From NCBI RefSeq assembly GCF_040954835.1, contig NC_090698.1, positions 23,619,501 through 23,683,500 of the forward strand: 64,000 nt of DNA, written 5' to 3'. The notes beneath the pieces are model-generated. The model was given only the letters and a program-made list of their open reading frames with translations. It ran no database searches and was not told the DNA's origin. Shown here in pieces: positions 12,101 to 24,100 of the stretch (position 1 is its first letter; each line of letters begins with the position of its first letter). Position numbers and translations under genes: made by a program. This stretch comes from Lepisosteus oculatus. Lineage: Eukaryota; Chordata; Actinopteri; Semionotiformes; Lepisosteidae.

Positions 12101-15100
12101 AGCAACATGCTAAAGACCTCCATCTCAAATGTTTATCATATTTAGATATTTCCTTAAAGTTAAATCTCAACACAGGTATTAAAATCTTTCATGCTATGCA
12201 CTACTTTTGGGCAATTCCTTGCACACTTGTGTTATTCACATATTCATGTAATTTCATCAGAGTGTAACACAGTAATTTGGCATAAACATAACTCATATGG
12301 TGCCCTCCAAATGAATTCAGACCCCCATGAAATAGAAACAAAAAACATTGTACAACAGAAAGATTTGCATCTTTGAAAATATATCTTAATCTTATGTCAT
12401 TAATACTTATATTATATTAGTAATCTTAATAGCACTGCACTTGGCAAACTTCTATGTCAAAATAAAGTTAAATACTCTTTTTCTGGAATTTAATTATTTA
12501 GGAGAAATGTGTTTTTTCTCTGTGCAATGCCTTTATGATTACAGTTTGAGATTTTTTAAGATTTGTTTAATGAAGACATGATCAAATGCAAAAAACATTT
12601 TGTTATACAATGTTATTTCTCCGATTTAATCGGGGGCACTGCATGGATATGAAATACATAGATGTAAGTAAAAATATGTACTGCACAATATTTAGCTTCT
12701 CTTCAAATAGCAGCTGTTGAGGCATTTTAAAGAACTTGACTCAGGTTCTTGATTGAAGCCTGTTTATTAAACGGGCAGCACTGTGATATGTTTTTGAAAC
12801 TTTAACAACAAAAGACAAAATGTCCTTATTTCCAGCTTTGTAAAAGGATATTGTGGTGTACTGATGAATTACCCACAAAATGTTGGCTCACCTTCCTAAT
12901 TATGAAATCAGTTGAATACTCACAACCCCTAGAGAACAGGTGGTTTACCTTTTATGGTTTAAATTATTTTGTTTTAAATTATTTTATTTAAAAACATATT
13001 TAACAAATTAACATATTTAATTTAAAACAGAAACATATTTCTGATGTTATTAGATCATGTTCACTTCTTAACTGTTTTATAGAGCAAAAAAAAACTCTGA
13101 AGCCCATCTGAAGAAAGAAAAGGATCCACTGTTTGCAGACATTCCAGAGCTAAGAAAAGCCCATTCGCACCAGGACCAGTAATGCATTGTTAAAAAAAGA
13201 AAGACACAGCCTGGACCCAATACTCACATAAGAGACCAAAAGAAGAGATTAGAAATAACGGCTACCATAGAGATTCATGAACCATTTTGAAAAGCAAAAG
13301 CTATATGTGACACAGCTGTTCAATCTCTTCTTCTCCAATATTAAAAGGGTGCTCCTCGAGTTTGTCTTTTCTAATCGTATTGAAAACAAAACCCCATGGC
13401 AACAATTACAATTTGGCTCTGCAGTAAAAAAAAAAAGCATTTTCACTCTGAGGCGATTCCAATTGTTTGCGTTTCTCAACAAACACGAATGACAAAGTCA
13501 GCAATAAATCACACTGTTTAATGGAGAAACTTTTGTATACATATGCCTCAAATTCCATAAAATATCAATTTACAGAAGTGTTTCAGTAAAGGTTTAAGAG
13601 GAGGTGAGGGAAAGTCAACTAATGTAGGTTTCTCTTGATCTCCAAAATTATTGTTGTAACTGCAGAGATGGTTCTTGGGAAATATCCAGGCTCGCTTCAA
13701 GGAATATAAAGAGCCAACCAAAGTCCCACACAGTGAAATTCTCACCCTATGGGTGTGTGCAGCAGAACTGTCATTCAAGTTCTTTACAGCTCACATTCCT
13801 GCAAACCGCTTCTGGTCAACTACAGGTTGTAGCAACAGCTCAAGAGTAAGTTCATAACTGATAACAGAACAGACAGAACCTACCACACCCTTCTATAAAC
13901 AATGTCAGATCTGAAGCCTTCGCTAATGCTGACAGATCTTGTTAGGTGTAATTGTCATTATGCAAACAGGAGGACCAGTACCTTGTACAGTTTCTGTTTT
14001 TAGAAAAGGATACCATAAAGCAGACCTCTTGGATAATGGCTTTGTTCTTCTCCTCTTCATTTGACAGAAGCCTCTGCAAAGACAAAGACAGCATCACATG
14101 ACAAACCAGACCAGGTTCCCCCCACTGGCCAGAAATAACGCATAGTGCGGATTTTTAATTCACAAAAACACGTCACGGAAGAAACATCCATTTTCTAATC
14201 ACGTTATTCAATACAGGGTCACAGGGGAGTCAGAGCCTATCCCAGAAAAAATTGGGTTGCAGATCAGTGCTTTCAAAATACTTCTGCTTTTATTCATCAT
14301 TTGAAACTTTTCCGTTTACTCAAATTAATTTAGCATTATGTTTTTATGTATGTTTGCATCTGAGATAATGTGTATATGAATAAAGATATGTGGCACGGTG
14401 TTTAAGAGACAAATAATTATACTGATTACCTCTCAAAATAAACACCTCTTTAAACATCCAAAAAGCAGAACACAAAGTTGCTGATGTAACAGGGAAAATG
14501 GTATGCATTGTTTTGGAAAAACACATTAGTATTCTGTCTTTCAGAAGGATATAATATTTCAGATTGATCAGGCAAAAAATCTGTGGATGCCTGGATTTAC
14601 TTATAGACTGGGATGTCCACTGTGTGGAGTTTGCATGGTCTTCCTCGATTCACATGACTTTTCACTGAATTCATCTGTTTTCTCCCATTTCCCAAAGAGG
14701 AAGGTCCCAGCTAGGTTAACTGGTGTCTGTCTATTCTTGTGAGTGAGTGTATCCTGCAAGGGACTGGTGTCCTGTCCAGGGACCTTGCACAATGTGCTTC
14801 GTTAAAAAAAAAACAACTTAAAAAATGGTTGCTTATGTTAGTGCAGTTCAACATTTGTGAAATAATAAATAAACATAACATATATTAAAGCATAACCTTT
14901 CATAAAGTTTGATTCAAAAACAATCATGCCTGTGATAAAACCATTTCAATTTAATACTACCAGTTCAGCAGTTGACGTACTTTCTTAATAAGACAAAGCA
15001 GATGGACAGAGGTGAGCAATGTTGAAAGTAGGGGAATTAAAAATGCTACAGCACCTTGGTAAAGTTGGAATATTCAAGACACTCAGAATCCTTCCCCCAC

Positions 15101-18100
15101 TGATGAAATATGGATGTAACACAATGCACAGGTTGGAATCCAGACAGGTGACCTTTTCTTCCCTAAGACTCTTGATCATGTATCCCACCCTCCATAACCT
15201 TTGACCTTATCCACAGCAAAAGGAATGTCCCTTGCCAGGAGGTGTTTTTTAAGGGAACTTTTTACAGGGCGCAGGAATCAGGTTGAAGGAAATTACAGCC
15301 TATCCTTCATTTTGCAATGAAGCATGGCCAAAGCCTAAAATAAAAATCACTACATTATATGTTAGTACTATACACACATTAGAAGAAAGGCTCCGTTTTT
15401 AAAAATCTTTTTTTCTCCTTTTTGATTTCATTAGTTTCAGGTGTTTACAATTTTTAACAATGTCTGTTAATTAAATTTAAGTAAATATATAAAGTATAAA
15501 TTGATACTTAATTCCACGAATCTTCATGCAATAAGTTGTCATCGAAACTCTCTGATTAGATGCCACCTAGCTACACCAAAGCTGGTCATGGCAGGCAGAC
15601 TTGCACAGCTACTGTTAACTGACCCAACATTTTATTTTATTTGAAGAGGAAATAGAACAAAAGCTCTTGGAACAGACATAGTGATCAAGTGCATACGTAC
15701 TTGTAAACACAGTGTAAATATAAAAATGATCACATTGTAAAAGGAATAAAAAGTGAAAAATTCCAATTTTACCTTAAGAGCATATTCTTTATTGCTTCCA
15801 ATATCCTGGGCTTCATACACAAAGGCAAATCCACCTAAGAGGAAAAGAACATTTAACCACAAGCAATAGGACTACATGCGTCTTAAATGTAATCTTAATG
15901 GCACTTCTCATGTTCCATTTCCTAATCATAACTACATAAGCTAATATTACTGTGTACAAAGCAAAATATTTCACAAGAAGTTACAGTGAAAAACGATTCC
16001 AGAGACTACATTAAATGAAGATATCGAATGGAGAATTACATCAACTTAATTGTAGACAGAAACTAAGGTTAGCAGAAGCTTACAACAAAAGCTTGGTTTT
16101 TTAGTTTCAAGTAACCTTTCTAATGAAGAGATATTTAGGTGATTTGCAAATACAGTCACTGCATTTCCTAGGAGCTGGACTCTGCAGACCACTCCGTAAC
16201 AAACTAATGATGGTGCAACACCACAATGAAACACCTGAATGACATTTCAAAACCCTGCATGGACCAGAATCCCACTAACAGAGATGAGCTGAAAGAAGTG
16301 CAGAAAGGTACATGGAAGAAGCTCCACTTCAGGGTCAACCAGATGCTTAATAATTAGCCTTTTTCAAAAGGGTTGCAAAGCTCTTTGGAACAGATACCGA
16401 AAATGCAATGAAAATACAAGCAACAGAGCTCTTTCAGCATCTTTGCTCAGGTTCTGAGTTCTAAACATTCCTCATTTAGCTTACTTCAATATCTGTCAGC
16501 TTGAGAGAGGCTGATGAGCACCAGAAAAAAAACAGTGTTCTATTTATTCTGTTAACAACACAAGCTGCACTGGTGCTGTCCTCTCTGTGGAGCTCTGCCA
16601 GCTGTTCTTCCATCTCCCAACCTTGCAGGGAGACCTTCCTGCAAATTTGATGAGGTCACCGATCCATCAAACTGCATCCGCAGGTATCCAGCAAAGTGAA
16701 TTGACTTTGTGAATGTCTGAATTAATAATATTTGAACACAATACTGTACTCAATTACCTCACAAAACTATAGCATAAAACTATAGCATATTTAATTAAGG
16801 TAAATATTTCAGCAGATCTTATCATATGACCCTCACATAATTGCTGAACTCTCTTAAATTATAAGCAATGGTGCTGTGTTCTCAAAGGGCTAAATTAAGA
16901 ATATCACAGCATCACAGTCATTTTTGGGGTCAGATTCATACTTGCATCCACTGCAGTATAAGGTCTGAAGGTCTTTAAAGAATGCGGTTCTTGACTGAAC
17001 GGGACTAGTCTGCGAAATTTGTAGTTCAGTTCATGGTAAGCTACACATTTACCTTTTTAGAGACAAATGTCAGCAGTCTTTATGCAGTATTAAGAAAGTA
17101 AGTAAATATTAACCAGAAGATTTTAATTCTTCCAGGAAACCAGAAAAGTGCTCTTTCAGAATTCACTGAAAGCCTGCCCACACACCATGACCTAACAAGC
17201 AAAGAGAAACCTTGTTCAATATGATCAATTCAAAAGCAGATCGTAAACGGAAATTAAGTTTCAGACAAAAGTAGGAACACTTTTTACGCTCGTTCCTTTA
17301 ATGGCTTTGCAGAAAAAGGGGTTGAGATTTCACAGCTCCATAATGCCTCTGATACCTTTTGTTGTCAGACAAAACAGAATGAAGGGGTTACAGCACAAGA
17401 GACAACATGCACTGAATGTTGTTGCATATTTCTCACAACTTAAATAATAGAATTAGAATGTGAATTTCTATTTCTAAAACATTCACTAAAAAAGTAAATA
17501 CTCAGCTTTACTAAAAGAGCTACATTTTACGTAAACTACAGTTAAAAGATTTAGAATGAAGTGAAGAACCATCTCTGTTCAAGTTATTTTTTTTATTTCA
17601 GGTTATATAAAAAAAACACTACACCGCACAAGAATATAATGCGCACAATTTCATTAGTATTTGGAATCTTTTTATCACTTACATTTTTAGTAATTTTAGT
17701 CATTAGATAGCATGCATGATATCATAACTGAATTACAGAAAAAAAATGTACAGTTTAAAATGACAAATTACACATATGCCGAAGCATATCATGCTTTCAC
17801 ATCATGCCTCTATGTACAATACAGGACTGGTTTCACATACTGCATCTTGCTTCAATACACCACTCAGACTGGGCTGTTAAACGAGGCTTCCTTGATTCTG
17901 TATTTCCATTCAAACTTTGCAGTAAACATTTGCTGTGAATCTGAGTGCTCTGCGTCTCTTTAAAAACATCACAACCATCACCAATCAAATTACAAGTGAA
18001 GTAAACAAAGTCTACATGAGCGTTTCAACACGTTACAGAACATCTGTCAATCCGTCTCTCTGGAGCCAAGCAGCAGGGACTGAGTGACTGTATCTTGCCT

Positions 18101-21100
18101 AGGCCTCTCGCCCACACCCAGCCTGCACGGGAACATGAAAGGCCAGCATATCAGAGAATAATTAGGGCCTACACTGAAGGGAGCTTGGCAGGCCCAGAAA
18201 ATTCAGCCTTCTTACTGTCTGTAAACTCTGAAATGCTTTTCACTGGCACACCGTATTCTAAAAGCTGAAGAGTTTATATGATTTTAGGCCTAGCAAAATC
18301 TTAGTTCTTGGGAATCCTCACAAACAATCAGACATCTACATTTTTTGATACTGGGTTTAAACTGGGATATCTCAGACAGACAAGGAAGCCATTTTCTTTT
18401 ACTCCTATGATTGACCAACACCACTTGTAATAATAACTTGGTTTTCTAGGTTGTCTCCCATCCTATTAGTGAGCAGTCCCTGCCTTGCTTAGCTTCTGAG
18501 GTCAGATGAGATTAGGATACTGCTGGAAATCACGTTTTGAGCTCATCTGCAATTTCCTCCCACCTGGCTCTCACAAACAACAAAGAGCAGCTTTATTCCA
18601 GACAGATGCTTCTTTAATCAGCCAACTGCAACACTACCTTCAATGTTTCAGTTTAGAAGTTACTCCTGGCCGTGAAAGCATTAAATTAATATGAATCTAA
18701 ATTTAGAGAGAAACTTCACTGACTCCTCTGCAGTTTACATTTTTCTTGGTAAATTACACATTTGTCTGTAGGCCGACAGATGCACATATAATCTGAAAGC
18801 AGTTATCTATGTTTGGATAACAAGAATAGAGATTACTGAACCTTTCTGCTTCGATTCAAAATTGTTAATTCCCTGAGACATTTAGTACTTTAACATGACA
18901 GCATGCCAGCTTCAAGTCAAAGACTGCACCATCCCCCAGACCCCTCGCTGTGCACCGATGAAAGTCACCTTACTGTAGCCAGCCAAAAATAATGTGGAGT
19001 AACAATGACAACTACTACTTGTCATCGTTACAGGTTAAGTCCATGCCAGACACATAGTGTCTCGTAGGCCAGAGATGATTCTGGTTTCTGAAGTGTTCAG
19101 CAGACTATTGAGCATGTGATTCCCCTGGATGGGATACTGGTCTATCAGTAAAGCTGGTACCCACTTACACAGCCTGGGGAAATTCGAGAAAAAGGGGATA
19201 CAACAGCAGCATCAGCATTGGGGACTTGAACCCACAAAATGTCAAATTCACACACAGCAAATTAAGGAAACTCAGAACTAGAGCTAAAAAGGTCTTTTAG
19301 AATTTATTGAGCAGAATGCTGGACTACCAGATCTGTAGCACAAAGCATTTAAAGCCAAGGGCTAAAACATGAAGATGACTCGTTTTGACTCAAACCACAA
19401 TCGATCATTCTGCGTTCCATATGCTATTTTCAACCAGGATTGGCTGTACAGACAAAGAGCGTACTGCTAGCCTTTAAAATCAGTAACTGTCTTTGTACCA
19501 TACCAGAAAGGTAAACAGGAAGAGTGAAAATACAGATTAGCATGAGTGAAACCATGGGATTTCAGTAATATTACGCCCTCTGTGAGGTGCCTAGTTGGAT
19601 GGGAATACAAATACATGCAGTGAATTAAAAAAAACTACATCCTAATGAGCCATGAAGAATAAATCTGCCAAACGACGCCCTTCCTCACAGTGAATACAGA
19701 GCATACTAGACAATGCAACATATTAGACATGCAAGACTGAAAACTTTTGACCACTCTGAAATCCTTATGAAATCCATTCTGTGGTCTGCATCCATTACTG
19801 CTGTTAAGTTAAACAAGACCTTTGGTTTTTTTAAATACATGTTGACTATCCCATAAAATTCTATTACCAAACAGGTGATACAGTAGCCTAGTTTAGGTCT
19901 AAAGGTTTCTGTTACCTTACATGCACTAGAACTATTTAATCCACAGTCACTTAGATTTGGTTTTGTTTCTCTTTTTTATTAGATTAGCATTACCCATTTG
20001 CTGTTAATGGATAATAACAAGAGATTGCTGGATATTTTTTTTTTAACTAATAACTTCTGTTTCCATAGGGCCTGTTGCTTATAGAATTAGCTTATGTCTT
20101 CACAAGCCTGTAAGTTTTCTGCATCTTCTATGCGACTGTTATTTAATACAGAACCTACTTTGTGTGAGAAAAGACATGTAGTCAGTTTCTTCCTTGGTAA
20201 ACACCCAAGTGCAAAATTCATTTAATACATCAAGTATTTCTAAAAACCTCCCACTACTTATTTCTCGAAATTCTTTACTGTGTCACAATGGGGGAAAAAA
20301 AAGCCTTTGTTACTTTATCCTCCAGGGAAATAGCCTACTCTCTTTGCCTTTCTAATATCCCATCGTACCAGTACTTTAAAATCATTAGACTCATTTACTG
20401 TAATTGGGTTGTTCTTTGTTAATCCTGTTTAAGGTCCCTTCCAATAGAAGCTTCATTAGAACTGCAGGGGAAATCCTGTTATGTACTGGAATGTACCAGC
20501 CGAACCCCTTAAATCACTGAATCTGGGCCCTGAAAGGAACTGGAGTCAAGTCGATTGGGAGATTCGCTGACCGCCAGACACTAGCATCCCCTATCTCTGC
20601 TGAACCAAGGCAGCTGCAGGAGAAGCTGTTATCAGCAAGGGCTGGGTCTGTCCCCCAGCTCGCATGATACACCTAAAATTCCCGTTTTCTGGATACAGTG
20701 TGGGAAAGAATTCAAAAAGGCATAGAATTTAACATTGTACAATACTGGAATGAATGCATATGACACGGCAAATGCCTCAAAATATCTCAGAATTAACTAA
20801 AAAAACATTAAGGACCTCATTAATGATTATAAATGAACTTTTTAAAAATGACTGGGATTGAATTGCTCTAATTCCACTTTCAACATAACTACATAACTAT
20901 ATACTGTACAAGATAATTATGTTTTAGAATCTGGCAGAATGAATGCTGTAGAAATATGTGTTTCTCAAAATACTTAAAGTAGCTAATTTAAATAATTTTA
21001 TGTCATGTCAGCCACAAAGATAAAATGTAAAACCTGTATTCAGCACTGGAATCCATGCACAACCCATAAAAAAGAGATAAACTGTTTTTGTAAGTGTGTG

Positions 21101-24100
21101 GTTTAGCGTGTAATTACTTTTATAAGTCTCGATAAAAATGCAAACTATAAACTTGTTGCTGTCTTTCAATTGTAACAATAAAATAAAACTACAATAATTT
21201 GAAGAATATTCACGTACAGGAAGGGAATACATCTACACAATAATCTGTGTATTCCTTGCATTACAAGTAATACAGATTCCACAGTTAATTCTGTCTTCTG
21301 GTTACAAAATGTAAATGACGCCTTTTTATTCTAGTGTTTAATACAGTGTGTTGTGAATATTGAACAAGAATGTTATTGGTATTAGAGTTACAGTTACAAA
21401 TGTAACACAATGCATATTCTGAAGAAGGGTCACACCTGAAGAAGGCTCCACGGCCGAAACGTTGTGTTTTCTCATGCTGACGCAGCTACCCACCTGAAAT
21501 TCTATATCTATATTATCCCATTTCACTTATTTTTCTCTTAATAAAACTAGATCGATTAAGTTTCCTTTACTGTGTGCTCTCATAGGTGCGAAATTGAATG
21601 GGAAATCAGTCTTCACCCACGTTTCTGATGCTGACAGTACTAAAGGTTTTTCCCAGTCTATGAAGGTAAACTTAAAGCTATAAAAGTGTTAAATTTTGCT
21701 AATAAATTATTACATCTCATGATACAGTTTTAAACTACAATTAAGCTCTGAATTTGATTGTCTACACTATACCTTTAAAAATGTCTGACCCACATAGATT
21801 CTGTAACTCTTGATACTTCTCGGTTAATTTCCTAGTCTGAATCCTCTTTTTGAAATGTAGCACTATACTTCCTCTTCTTCTCTCATGTCTTTTCAGAATA
21901 CTATGTATCCACTAATGCTATGTTAGTCTTCACTGGTTTTTAGTTAGCCTTGTTTTGTGATTCCAATTACATCACAATTGTCTGCTAATGTGATTTCTAA
22001 GAGTGCATTTAAGCTTATACTTTTGAAGAAAGCAGAAATACAAAAACATCACATGTGCACATCATTGAAGGCTTAAATCCTAGAAATAATCTCACATTGA
22101 AACTTAAAACCCTAGGAAAATGGTGAGACCGACAACCGGTAACAAAATGGTGAACCATCAACTTCTGAATGATCTATGAGATTTAAATGTTAACTTTCCA
22201 TCTTAAACTGAAGAATTCGGTTAACTGGAAATTGTCTTGGTGGGTCAGGGCTGACCATTTCTCCAACTTTTCTAAAAACAGCATTGCATGAATATCAATG
22301 CAGTGTTTTTAAAACTGGAATTGGAAGCCAGGTTCAATCGATGATGAAACAGTTAACAAGATAATTACTGTACATGAGATTCATTAAAGTGAATGTCTTT
22401 AAGTTTAGTACCAACTGCAAAGGTAGAATGAAATAAATTTTGTTTCTTCTTATCAGGGTGAGTGCTGCTCTTAAACTGATGAAGGGTATATATAAAATAA
22501 AGAGCTTTCACTTGCTTCATAGTCAATTATTACTGCACGCAAAATGAGCAAATACCTATTGAGTTATATTACTGATGCATAAAAAGCACAGAGACAAACC
22601 ATGTTTGTTTACATTGTGGAAAGTGGCTACCTGATTTTAACTGAATTTACTACTGGTGACCCAATGTCTACTTACACCCCAAAGTTAAAAAAGAGGTACT
22701 TTCTTTAACTGTCACATTAAGCCCTACTACAGGCCCTGCCATTTTCTGCACCCACACAAGCTGCTACAGTACCATACAGACCTGAGGCCTTGTCTCACTG
22801 TAGTCTTGTGGAAATTCCCATTTTCAAAGCCCTCACACACTGTATGGCTTTACTTGGCCCACATCTTAAATGAAGGTGAGAATGCTTTAGTTATGTCTAA
22901 TACAGCAGTTCTCAACAGTAGAAGTGAAATATGCTCACATAAATCCTGTTTAGTGTGAGACTAATCACACCCTTGACCTTTTACTTAGACATTAGGGTGG
23001 GGAAACAGAAAATTGTGAAATGGAGGAGAATGAAGGACAAAACTAGAACACAACCTGGACAGGGCCAGTTCACGATTTATGATACATTGTCTGTTTATAA
23101 TAAAACATTTCCCTTGGTTTCTTTGCATGGTAAACATACTAATTATATATTTAAGGATCTTAATATGTATTAAAGTAAAGGATGCACCAGTACAATTGTA
23201 GGCTTTTAACAGGATAGCTCTTAAGTGCTAAGTTACATTACTAGCTATCGGAGTTCATTTTGGCTGATAATCAATGCTAATATTGCTGCTTATTTCCCAA
23301 ATTGAATAGAAGGTTTGACTTGGCAAGTGCCCTGATGCAGGCTTTTCTAAAGTATAGCACAAGTGGGAAATGTACCCTGTAGCAAATACATCTCAAAAGA
23401 AAGCTGCTCTGACTGAAATGCCAGTGCAGTGCCTTTCTGCTTGCTTCTTGTAACAATGTTGACAGTGAATGATAGTTTAGAACCACTTAAGTAGTGAATA
23501 AGAAGAGGAGGTGAATGTCAAGTCACAACTTCACTCAGAAACTAAACCCAGTCATTTTGAGTAGGGCCATTCCAATGCCTTTTTTAAATAGCATTTATTA
23601 GCTTATTATTTCTGTAAAATGCAACACAAAGATTAGTTTTTGTTAATCTTGTCTCTGCTGGTTGTGGATGTATCTATGGAGAACTAAAGTAGAAACTATT
23701 ATCAAGATAACTATTGCTTTAATTTATCAACTGAAGCAGCACATAAGTTTGTATTTGGTTACAACTGACATTTCATAGACTTCTGCTTAAATTCACTAAT
23801 ACGTATATGTTGAAGAAGAACATATATTTCACCACCAATACAACAACAGCTCCATCAGATTCCAGCTCCACCTCAAGTCTCTCCTGTACAAACTGCACCT
23901 TTAGATCTAGTGATTCATCCCTGTATTTACTTTCACTTCCCTGTCCTGTACAGTATGCGCTTTGGTTTCTGTCAGCTATGATCCACGATCTGGATAATGA
24001 TGTCTTGTACCAACTGTACTGTTTCCAATTGATGATAATAAGTCCTTGGATTTCTTTTGACTATCTGGCTGGAGGAACTGAAACTGAAAATTTTTGAACA

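Larger units (their letters stand above)
14074..15772 (-). other. GAK intron 2
   Basis: 1.7 kb. It holds two fragments of the tRNA-type SINE family (14188-14275, antisense; 14610-14795, plus). The rest is unrecognised AT-rich sequence. Confidence 0.65.

Noticed and set aside
23807..24097. 96-codon Ser/Thr-rich frame (plus strand)
   Set aside because: Runs into the CR1-like 3' fragment and has no exon signals. Low-complexity chance frame or decayed LINE sequence.
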